Assembly (NCBI GenBank): GCA_963822295.1
Contig: CAWGHD010000002.1
Location: 1,302,001-1,366,000 of the forward strand
Direction: 5' to 3'
Source: VRUE01 sp963822295
Lineage (GTDB): Bacteria; Actinomycetota; Thermoleophilia; Solirubrobacterales; 70-9
DNA: 64,000 bases
Positions 1-6,809 of the stretch are shown one piece after another. The translations under genes and the position numbers were made by a program. The notes beneath the pieces were generated by a model. That model had not been told where the DNA came from and did no database searches. It saw only the letters and a program-made list of their open reading frames with translations. Positions within the stretch are counted from its first letter, which is position 1. Each line of letters opens with the position of its first letter.

Positions 1-1
1 C

Positions 2-364
2 TCCCCCAACGCCTACCGCTGCGGCCAGGTCTGGGGAATCACGATCCGGGTCGCCGGGGTGACCTTCTACCACCAGGGCAGCGCCAACCTGATCGACGAC
101 GCGATTCGGCAGCGCGATGTCGGGGAGGTGGACGTCTTCCTGGCCGGGATCGCCGGGCGCAGCTTCACCCGCGACTACTGGAAGCGGATCCTGCCGCTGC
201 TCGAGCCGCGCACGGTCGTCCCGACCCACTACGACAACTTCTTCAGGCCCCTGGGCCAGGAGCTGGAGTTCGTCTCCAACGTCCAGCTCACCGAGCTGCC
301 CGAGGAGATCGGCGCCGTCAGCCGCGACATCGAGATCGCCGCCCTCCCCCGCGCCGACCTCTGA
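2..364 (+). CDS. MBL-fold metal-dependent hydrolase, C-terminal part
   Basis: The reading frame is already open at the left edge and runs to a TGA at 362-364, so this is the last 120 codons of a longer gene. The visible part contains the late metallo-beta-lactamase-fold signature PTHYDNFF, in which the histidine is the family's last metal ligand, after an LAGIAGRSF stretch. The closest family by pattern is the UlaG-like group of metal-dependent hydrolases. The HxHxDH metal-binding motif would lie outside the window. The substrate cannot be told. The next gene is convergent, 11 bases away. Confidence 0.7.
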   Translation, partial: SPNAYRCGQVWGITIRVAGVTFYHQGSANLIDDAIRQRDVGEVDVFLAGIAGRSFTRDYWKRILPLLEPRTVVPTHYDNFFRPLGQELEFVSNVQLTELPEEIGAVSRDIEIAALPRADL

Positions 365-375
365 GCCTGCTCCGC

Positions 376-918
376 TCAGCCGCAGTGCTTGGCGGCGATC
401 TGCTCGATCGTGCCCATCGTCCGCATCGTCCAGGGGCCGAGCTCGGCCTCCAGCGTCCTCTGGTCGAGGTCGGATTCGGAGACCCCGCCGCTCGGCAGCC
501 AGTAGAGCTCGGAGCCCTCGATCGCCAGCAGGTCCTCGTCGGTGGCCATCGCCAGGGCCTCCTTGCGGACGTGCTTGCCCGGCTTGTCGGGGAGCAATGC
601 GACCTGGAGCTTTCCCTTCGACGCCGCGACCGTTTTCGGGTCGAAGGGCTCGCGGGCGGCGATCGCCGCCACCTGCGCGCAGGAGCGCAGAAAGGCGGGA
701 ACGTCGTAACCGAGCGATCCCCCCAGGCCGGCTTCGATCTTGGTGGCGAGGTCTTCCTCGCCGACGCCGTCGGGACCCCTGAAGACGACGTTGCCGCTGG
801 CCCGAAAGGTCGCCACGTCGGTCAGCTCGAGATCTTCGAACGCCTTTTTCAACTCCTCGTTCGTGATCCGACGACCGCCCAGGTTCATCCCCCGCAGAAA
901 GGCGACAAAGAGCGACAT
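376..918 (-). CDS. DUF1697 domain-containing protein
   Basis: The 180-residue product starts with the typical DUF1697 opening (VAFLRGMNLGGRRI), followed by a GNVVF segment near residue 45, and spans the whole family length. DUF1697 proteins are small cytosolic alpha/beta proteins of unknown function, common in actinobacteria and firmicutes. No signal peptide or membrane segment is seen. The gene starts at ATG 918 and is divergent from the peroxiredoxin gene beginning 24 bases away, so the two probably share a short promoter region. The function remains unassigned. Confidence 0.85.
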   Translation of the reverse strand: MSLFVAFLRGMNLGGRRITNEELKKAFEDLELTDVATFRASGNVVFRGPDGVGEEDLATKIEAGLGGSLGYDVPAFLRSCAQVAAIAAREPFDPKTVAASKGKLQVALLPDKPGKHVRKEALAMATDEDLLAIEGSELYWLPSGGVSESDLDQRTLEAELGPWTMRTMGTIEQIAAKHCG

Positions 919-941
919 GCACCCAGCCTAACCGCGCTAGC

Positions 942-1514
942 GTGCGCCCCGTGGACAACTTCACCCGGCTCCCCCCCGGCCTGCCGGCTCCCGAGGACGA
1001 CGGCGCCGCCGACCACCTCGAGGGCCTCGAGATCCCGGTCGGGCTCTCGCTGCCCTCGACGCTCGGTGGCGAGGTTGATCTGGAGGAGGCGGCGTCGGGC
1101 CGTCTCGTCGCCTATGTCTACCCGCGGACCGGGACGCCGGGAGAAGCCCTGCCGGCCGGCTGGGACGACATCCCCGGCGCCCGCGGCTGCACGCCACAGA
1201 GCTGCGCCTACCGCGACGCGCTCGACGAGTTCGACAACCTCGGCGCCTCGGTCATCGGAATCAGCGCCCAGAGCCCCTCCGAACAGGCCGGGTTCGCGCA
1301 GCGAGAGCACATCCCCTTCCCGCTGCTCGCCGACCCCCGCCTGGAGCTGTGCGCCGCCCTGCGACTGCCGACCTTCGAGGTCGAGGGCATGACCCTTTAC
1401 AAGCGGCTCACCCTCGTCGCCGAGGCCGGCCGCATCGTGAAGGCCATCTACCCGGTCTTCCCGCCTGACCGCGACGCATCCGAGGCCCTGGCGTATATTC
1501 GGAGCCGTGGGTGA
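942..1514 (+). CDS. Peroxiredoxin of the PrxQ/BCP type
   Basis: The 190-residue protein has a thioredoxin-fold peroxiredoxin pattern. The peroxidatic cysteine lies in GARGCTPQSC (about C83) and a second cysteine follows five residues later (C88), the spacing of PrxQ/BCP enzymes that form an intramolecular disulfide during reduction of peroxides. The segment after it, FDNLGASVIGISAQSP, matches the family core. The N-terminus carries an extra stretch of about 45 residues before the core. The start is GTG 942; a second GTG at 951 is possible. Its stop overlaps the start of the next exported protein by 8 bases, suggesting co-transcription. Confidence 0.85.
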   Translation: MRPVDNFTRLPPGLPAPEDDGAADHLEGLEIPVGLSLPSTLGGEVDLEEAASGRLVAYVYPRTGTPGEALPAGWDDIPGARGCTPQSCAYRDALDEFDNLGASVIGISAQSPSEQAGFAQREHIPFPLLADPRLELCAALRLPTFEVEGMTLYKRLTLVAEAGRIVKAIYPVFPPDRDASEALAYIRSRG

Positions 1515-2448
1515 GCAGGGGACACGGGCACCGCGCCGCGGCCGCCGCGTCATGCTGGCCGGGATCGCCGCCGGCCTGTTGCTTGCCCTGACGCCCGCCC
1601 CGAGCCTCGCGGTCGGGACCTGCGACACCGGCGTCGCCTACGACCCCATGCAACGCTTCGCCTCGATGCCGCCGGTCCGGCCGCTGCCGCCGGCGAGCGG
1701 GCTCCCGTTCGGCGAGGCACCGCGACAGCTCCCCTTCGGGCCACGCGGCGTCTACGTCCGTGAGCTCGAGCCGCCGGGCCTCGTCGGCTCCTCCATCGTT
1801 GACGCCGAAGTCTCGAACGTCGGATACCGGATCTTCGTCCCCAGGAACGGTGCCTGGGCGAACCCGAAGCTGCCCCGGTTCGTGTGGTCGGTCACGGCAC
1901 GACTGGACGGCCTCGACGGGCGGGGCAGAGCCGTGTCGAAGGTCGGACGGATCACCAGACGCGTCGCCAGGCGCACGTCCGGGGGCGAGGGTGTGCTGTT
2001 CAGCTTCGAGCTCGACCGGGAGGAGGGCGACTACCGACTCGAAATCGCCTTCCGCAAGCGCTCCGGCAAGCGCCTGGGTCGCTTCGGGGCGTATTTCCAA
2101 AACGTGCGACCGTCCACGAGCGTTCGTCTCACCCTCGACTCGGAGACCTACCGGCCCGGCGAATCGGTTCGCTCCTGCCTCGAAAACGTCGGCACCGCCG
2201 ATTTCGTCTTCGGCGCCTGCGAACCGGCCTACGAATGGAACGACCCCGCGGCGGGCTGGGTCCCGGCGCCCTTCCTCCCCCAGCCGCAGGTGTGCACGGC
2301 GCAGGCGTTCGTCCTTCCGGCAGCGCGCTCGACCGAGCTGCGCCCGCTGCCGCTGCCCGCCGACGCACCGCCGGGGCAGTACCGGGCGCGCGTTCGCGGG
2401 GACGAGCACCAGGCGGCCGACCTCTTCGAGGTCGTCCCGCCCGGTTGA
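1507..2448 (+). CDS. Exported protein of unknown function
   Basis: The product has 313 residues from GTG 1507, with an arginine-rich N-terminus and a hydrophobic stretch (MLAGIAAGLLLALTPAPSLA) that looks like a cleavable signal peptide ending near residue 36; ATG 1552 inside it is an alternative start. The mature part is beta-rich, with two regions resembling Ig-like or uncharacterised secreted actinobacterial domains (around 85-200 and 205-310) and four late cysteines that could form disulfides. No catalytic motif is recognised. It overlaps the peroxiredoxin gene by 8 bases and ends one base before the 3' end of the convergent tmRNA gene. Confidence 0.6.
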   Translation: MGEQGTRAPRRGRRVMLAGIAAGLLLALTPAPSLAVGTCDTGVAYDPMQRFASMPPVRPLPPASGLPFGEAPRQLPFGPRGVYVRELEPPGLVGSSIVDAEVSNVGYRIFVPRNGAWANPKLPRFVWSVTARLDGLDGRGRAVSKVGRITRRVARRTSGGEGVLFSFELDREEGDYRLEIAFRKRSGKRLGRFGAYFQNVRPSTSVRLTLDSETYRPGESVRSCLENVGTADFVFGACEPAYEWNDPAAGWVPAPFLPQPQVCTAQAFVLPAARSTELRPLPLPADAPPGQYRARVRGDEHQAADLFEVVPPG

Positions 2449-2808
2449 TGGAGGCGCCGAGAATTGAACTCGGGTCCGCGGCCGTGGTGCGAGGGTCTCT
2501 ACAGGCATAGCCGGCGCTTGAGTCTCGTCTTCCGGGGTCCGCGCCGGCGGGCACTGCGGAAGAACCAGCCCTCTTTGATTTCCCCTGGTGGACGGGGCGA
2601 TCCGCCCGGGTAAGCCCGCAATTGAAGCCGGGATCCCATTCCGCGGGCGGGAATGGGCCGACTCTCACATCACTTAGCTATTGACTAAGCGGCGAGGGCG
2701 AACTCATGGTCCGCACGTATTGGTTGGTGCCGGGGTTTAACGAGGCCTCCGGCAACCTCGACCTGCAACCGTTCGCACGAGTCGACTACGTCGAAGCCTG
2801 TCGCCCCC
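2449..2808 (-). ncRNA. ssrA: Transfer-messenger RNA (tmRNA)
   Basis: On the minus strand the 5' end reads GGGGGCGACAGGCTTCGACG and the 3' end carries a T-arm GGACCCGAGTTCAATTC followed by TCGGCGCCTCCA. The first seven bases (GGGGGCG) pair with CGCCTCC at the 3' end, with one G-U pair, to form the acceptor stem. The length of 360 bases is normal. CCA is not encoded after the discriminator A. A tag frame ending in EFALAA and TAG lies at 2685-2705. tmRNA with SmpB rescues stalled ribosomes and tags the nascent chain; smpB is 3.5 kb away on the same strand. Confidence 0.95.
2685..2735 (-). other. tmRNA tag-peptide reading frame
   Basis: Reading back from TAG (2685-2687) gives the classical proteolysis-tag ending F-A-L-A-A preceded by E. 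Upstream, that frame gives P-R-H-Q-P-I-R-A-D-H-E, which begins with a proline codon just after TTAAA and lacks the usual Ala or Gly resume codon. The neighbouring frame gives G-T-N-Q-Y-V-R-T, a much more tag-like start. A single missing base near 2706 would join the two as GTNQYVRTDEFALAA. Which version is real cannot be settled from this sequence. Confidence 0.6.
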
Positions 2809-2860
2809 GTGCTTTCACTTATGTCCGATCGATTGTAGGGACTGTGGGTAGGTTCCCTGC

Positions 2861-4240
2861 ATGACCGAGACCGAGTTCGACGTGATCGTGGTCGGCGCGG
2901 GCGCCCCCGGCGAGGTCTGCGCGGGCCGGCTCGCCGACGGCGGGCTCTCCGTGGCGCTGGTCGAGGCGCACCTGGTCGGCGGCGAGTGCTCCTACTACGC
3001 CTGCATGCCCTCGAAGGCGCTGCTGCGGCCGGCCGACCTGCTCGCCGAGGCGCGGCGTGTGCCCGGGGTGGCCGAGGCGGTCACCGGCGACCTCGACCCG
3101 CAGGCCGTCGTCGAGCGCCGCGACGAGGTGATCCACGGCCTCGACGACTCCGGCCAGCTGCCCTGGCTGGAGGAGCACGGGATCGAGCTCTTCCGCGGTG
3201 AGGGCCGGCTCGACGGCGAGCGCCGGGTCCTCGCCGGAGACCTGGCACTGACGGCGGCGAGGGCAGTCGTGATCGCAACCGGCAGCGCCGCCGCGATGCC
3301 CCCGATCGACGGGCTCGACTCGGTCGAGGCCTGGAACAACCGGCAGGCGACCACCGCGAAGGAGATCCCGCGCAGCATGATCGTCCTCGGCGCCGGCCCG
3401 GTGGGAACCGAGCTGGCCCAGGCGTGGTCGACGCTCGGCACCGAGGTCACCCTCGTCGAGGGCGGCGAGCGCATCCTCTCGCGCGAGGAGCCGTTCGCCG
3501 GGGAGCAGGTCGCCGAGGCGCTGCGCGAGCAGCACGGCGTCGACGTCCGCACCGGCTTCGAGGCGCGGCGGGTCGCCCCCGCCGACGCCGGCGTCTCGGT
3601 CGAGCTCGACGACGACAGCCGGCTCGAGGCCGACGAGCTGCTGGTCGCAGTCGGGCGCAGGCCGCGCACCGGCGAGATCGGCCTCGACTCCGTCGGGGTC
3701 GAGCCCGGCGACGGCGGCTATCTGGAGACCGACGACCGGCTGCGGGTCGGCGGTCGCGAGTGGCTCTACGCGGTGGGCGACGTCAACGGCAGGGCGCTCT
3801 TCACCCACACCGGCAAGTACCAGGCCTGGGTCGCCGCCGAGAACATGCTCGGGCGCGAGGTCAGGGCGGAGGCGGAAGGGATCGGCTCCCCAAGGGTGAC
3901 CTTCACCGACCCGCAGGTCGCGGCGGCCGGCAAGACGCTCTCGCAGGCGCGGGAGGCCGGGATCGACGCGATCGCCATCGACGTCCCGACCGACGGCAGC
4001 GCGGGAGCGAGCTTCCAGGGCAAGGACACCGGCGGCACCTCGAGGATCGTCGTCGACCGTGCCGCGGGGACGATCGTCGGAGCGACCTTCACCGGCTTCG
4101 AGACCGCCGACTTCCTGCACGCCGCCACGATCGCGATCGTCGGCGAGGTCCCGCTCAGCCGGCTCCGCCACGCCGTGGTCGCCTACCCCACTCGCAGCGA
4201 GCTGTGGCTCAAGTTGATTGAGAAGTGGGAAGCCGGCTAG
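2861..4240 (+). CDS. FAD-dependent pyridine nucleotide-disulfide oxidoreductase (dihydrolipoamide dehydrogenase-like)
   Basis: The 459-residue flavoprotein has an N-terminal FAD-binding GxGxxG (VVGAGAPGE, residue ~10), a redox-active CxxxxC in GGECSYYACMPSK (~44-56), an NAD(P)-binding GAGPVGTELAQ (~173), a second FAD motif with LYAVGDVNG (~304) and a C-terminal dimerisation domain. This is the layout of lipoamide dehydrogenase, mercuric reductase and glutathione reductase. The active site GECSYYAC differs from the Lpd consensus GGTCLNVGC, and no histidine-glutamate pair (HAHPT) is seen at the C-terminus (KLRHAV-like instead), so the disulfide substrate is unclear. It begins 52 bases from the 5' end of the divergent tmRNA and ends directly against the convergent proline-rich gene. 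Confidence 0.8.
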   Translation: MTETEFDVIVVGAGAPGEVCAGRLADGGLSVALVEAHLVGGECSYYACMPSKALLRPADLLAEARRVPGVAEAVTGDLDPQAVVERRDEVIHGLDDSGQLPWLEEHGIELFRGEGRLDGERRVLAGDLALTAARAVVIATGSAAAMPPIDGLDSVEAWNNRQATTAKEIPRSMIVLGAGPVGTELAQAWSTLGTEVTLVEGGERILSREEPFAGEQVAEALREQHGVDVRTGFEARRVAPADAGVSVELDDDSRLEADELLVAVGRRPRTGEIGLDSVGVEPGDGGYLETDDRLRVGGREWLYAVGDVNGRALFTHTGKYQAWVAAENMLGREVRAEAEGIGSPRVTFTDPQVAAAGKTLSQAREAGIDAIAIDVPTDGSAGASFQGKDTGGTSRIVVDRAAGTIVGATFTGFETADFLHAATIAIVGEVPLSRLRHAVVAYPTRSELWLKLIEKWEAG

Positions 4241-6310
4241 TCAGACGCTCGAACGACTCTTCAGGTCGTCCAAGACCTCTTGGGGGAACCCCGGAACCTG
4301 GTCCAGGTCGTCCACCGAGCCGAAGCGGCCGAGGCGCTCGCGGTGCGCGAGCAGTCGCGTCGCCTGCGTGACCGAGAGGTTCTCCGAGCGGAGCTGCTCG
4401 AAGGTGACCGTGTTGAGGTTGATCGCAGCTTCCCCCGCGGGCGGCTGAGCCGGCGCCGGGGGTGCCGGCGGCGTCGCGGCCGACGGCGGTTCCGGTGCGG
4501 CCGATGGCGCCGGAGGCGGAAAGGGTGCGGCTGCGGGCGGCGGCGGTGGCGTCGCATCCGGGGGCGGAGGCGCAGGCGCCGCTGCGGGCGGCGGGGCGCT
4601 CGGAGGCGGCTCCGAGGGCGGCAGCTGCGTGGGCGGCGGCAGCGGGGGGACCGGCGGCGGCTGCGGGCCGGAAGGCACCGGAGGCGGCGGCGGAGAGGGT
4701 GGCGGAGACGCGGCGGGCGGGGGCGGGGGCGGCGCGGCCGCGGGTGGCGGTGGCGGTGGCGCCGCGGCCGGCGGAGGCGTCGGCGCCGGAGGCGGTGGTG
4801 GAGGAGGCGGAGGGGGTGCGGCGGCGGCCGGTGGCGGTGGGGGTGACGCGGGCTTCGGCTCCGCCGGAGGCGCCGGGGGCGGCTGGGCCGAGGCCGGCGA
4901 CTGGACGGCGCGCACGACGGCCTGCTCGGCTTCGACGGCCCTGCGCTCTGCTTCGCGGGCGCGCTCCTCGGCCTGGGCGACGGAGTCGCGGATCTCCCGC
5001 AGGCGACCCTCTCTCTCCCCCTCCTCGGACTTGAGCTGCGCCAGGCGGGCGGCCTCGGCCGCGCGTTTCTCGGCCGACTTGGTCCGCTCTTCGATCTGCG
5101 CCAGACGTTCTTTCGCTTCCTCGAGGGAGCGCTCCTGGAGCTCGCGCTCCTGCTGGATCGAGTGTTCAGCCGTCTGCATGTCGGCCGGCGGCGTCTGCGG
5201 AGACGGTGGCATGGCGGCGGGAGGAGGCGGCGGCGCCTGCGCGGGGGGCTGGAGCGGCGCCATGGGCTGCGTCGTCTGGCCGGTCTGGGCCTGCGCGACC
5301 CGCGCCTCGGCCTCGCGTTGCATGCGCCCGGCGTCCTCGATGCGGCGGTCCGCCTCTTCGCGGATCCGCTCCTCCTCGCGCTGGATTTCCTCGACTTTGG
5401 CGCGCACGCGCTGTTCGGCCGACGCCGGGTCGTAGCCGGCCGGCGCAGGCGGCGGGGCCGCGCCCAGCGGGGCCTGCGGAGGCGGCGGAGGCGGCTGCTG
5501 GCCGCCCGGCCCCGGCGGAGCGGCGGCGGGAGGCGGCGGCGGGGTCAGCGGTGGGGCGCCGAGCGGCTGCTGGCCGCGCTCGAGCAGCTCACGCTCATGG
5601 GCCGCGCGGGCGGCGTTGAGCTGTCGCTCGGCCTTGGCCGACTCCTTGCGCGCCCGCTTCGCCGAACGCCCCCCGCCGGTGAGGCCGGGTTTCTGGCGGC
5701 GCTCGGCGCGTTTGCGCATCCGCTCTTCCTTGCGGCGCTTCGCCTCTTCCTGGCGACGTTTGCGGTGCTCGGCCCGAGCATTGCGCTGCTGGTCCCTCGC
5801 CTGGTTGCGCTTGCCGGCGCCTCCGGGCTGGGCGAAGGGCGGCTGGGGCGGGACGGGCGTGACACCCGGCGGTGGCTGGATCGCGCCGGGCGGAGGCTGC
5901 GGCGCTCCCGGCGGAAACTGCGGCGCGCCGGCCTGCTGCGGAGGCGGAGGCGGAGCGACGGGGCCCGGCTGCGCCGGCGCCATCTGGGTCGTCGGAGCCC
6001 CTGCGGGCGGTTGCGGTTGCTGCGGCTGCTGGGGCGGCGCCACCGGCGGCCCCTTGGTCGGAGCGGGCTTGAGCGCGGACTTCGCCCGGCGTCCTCGCCT
6101 CCCCTCCCGCTTCTGCTTGGGCGGCTTCGGCGCCTTGGGCGGCTTCGGCGGCTTCGGCGCCTGCGGCCCCTTTTCCTTGTTGCGGCGCTGGCTCACGCTG
6201 ACGACGAGGAGAAGGATCAGAATCGCCAGGACGAGCGCGGCGGCGATGTATTTGATGTTGTCGCTGACGAAGTTTCCGGCGGGCAGAAGTACGCCCAGAC
6301 AGGTGCTCAT
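4241..6310 (-). CDS. Membrane-anchored proline-rich coiled-coil protein with C-terminal ComEA-like helix-hairpin-helix
   Basis: The 689-residue product has a single transmembrane segment at about residues 19-42 (YIAAALVLAILILLLVVSV), followed by a strongly basic Lys/Pro/Arg region. Long proline/alanine tracts then alternate with charged coiled-coil segments (roughly 160-240, 300-345 and 375-470), and a very long Pro tract covers about 475-620. The last 65 residues (INLNTVTFEQLRSENLSVTQ ... FGSVDDLDQVPGFP) form a helix-hairpin-helix of the ComEA type. Positive charges after the membrane segment place the bulk in the cytoplasm. It is the last gene of the ftsE-to-smpB operon, 10 bases after smpB. 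The function is not known. Confidence 0.75.
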   Translation of the reverse strand: MSTCLGVLLPAGNFVSDNIKYIAAALVLAILILLLVVSVSQRRNKEKGPQAPKPPKPPKAPKPPKQKREGRRGRRAKSALKPAPTKGPPVAPPQQPQQPQPPAGAPTTQMAPAQPGPVAPPPPPQQAGAPQFPPGAPQPPPGAIQPPPGVTPVPPQPPFAQPGGAGKRNQARDQQRNARAEHRKRRQEEAKRRKEERMRKRAERRQKPGLTGGGRSAKRARKESAKAERQLNAARAAHERELLERGQQPLGAPPLTPPPPPAAAPPGPGGQQPPPPPPQAPLGAAPPPAPAGYDPASAEQRVRAKVEEIQREEERIREEADRRIEDAGRMQREAEARVAQAQTGQTTQPMAPLQPPAQAPPPPPAAMPPSPQTPPADMQTAEHSIQQERELQERSLEEAKERLAQIEERTKSAEKRAAEAARLAQLKSEEGEREGRLREIRDSVAQAEERAREAERRAVEAEQAVVRAVQSPASAQPPPAPPAEPKPASPPPPPAAAAPPPPPPPPPPAPTPPPAAAPPPPPPAAAPPPPPPAASPPPSPPPPPVPSGPQPPPVPPLPPPTQLPPSEPPPSAPPPAAAPAPPPPDATPPPPPAAAPFPPPAPSAAPEPPSAATPPAPPAPAQPPAGEAAINLNTVTFEQLRSENLSVTQATRLLAHRERLGRFGSVDDLDQVPGFPQEVLDDLKSRSSV

Positions 6311-6320
6311 ATCCCCGAAG

Positions 6321-6806
6321 CTACCTCATCCGTCCCCGGAATTCGCGCTCGACCTGCCGCCGCGTATCGCGCTCCGCGATCTCGCGCCGCCTGTCGCGTC
6401 CCTCCTTGCCGCGAGCCAGCGCCAGCTCCACCTTCGCCCGCCGCCCCTTGAAGTAGATCCGGGTCGGAATCAGGGTCAGGCCTTTCTGCGCGGTCTTCCC
6501 CACGAGCCGCTCGATCTCGGCCCGGTGGAGGAGCAGTTTGCGCGGTCTCTCGGGCTCGTGGTTCTCGCGGCTGGCCGGCTCGTAGGGCGGGATGTGGAGC
6601 TTGCGCAGCCAGACCTCGCCCTTCTCCACGGCCGCGTAGGCGTCGCTCATCTGCGCCTTCCCGTTGCGCAGCGACTTGACCTCGGAGCCGCGCAGCTCGA
6701 TCCCGGCCTCCATCTTCTCGACCAGGACGAACTTGTGGCCGGCGCGGCGGTTGGTCGCGACGTCGCCCGATGCCGGCGCCCGCTTCTTCTTCACCTTCTT
6801 GGCCAC
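6321..6806 (-). CDS. smpB: SsrA-binding protein SmpB
   Basis: The 161-residue protein has the complete SmpB fold: ATNRRAGHKF near residue 17, the GIELRGSEVKSLRNGKAQ strand-turn motif (~35-52), LHIPPYEPASRENHEPERPR (~70-90), GLTLIPTRIYFKGRRAKVELALARGK (~110-135) and a basic C-terminal tail. SmpB binds tmRNA and is needed for trans-translation. The gene lies 3 bases after the RNase R gene and near ssrA, a classical arrangement; RNase R itself degrades non-stop mRNAs delivered by trans-translation. The N-terminus has a short Lys-rich extension. Confidence 0.97.
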   Translation of the reverse strand: MAKKVKKKRAPASGDVATNRRAGHKFVLVEKMEAGIELRGSEVKSLRNGKAQMSDAYAAVEKGEVWLRKLHIPPYEPASRENHEPERPRKLLLHRAEIERLVGKTAQKGLTLIPTRIYFKGRRAKVELALARGKEGRDRRREIAERDTRRQVEREFRGRMR

Positions 6807-6809
6807 GCC

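Noticed and set aside
4480..4850. Short repeated GC-rich units resembling a CRISPR or tandem repeat array
   Set aside because: The periodicity is that of Pro/Ala codons in the proline-rich tract; there are no fixed-length repeats with unique spacers.
4629..5435. A glycine-rich protein on the plus strand, looking like a PE-PGRS-type surface protein
   Set aside because: It is the complement of the proline codons of the minus-strand HhH protein; no signal peptide or ribosome site.
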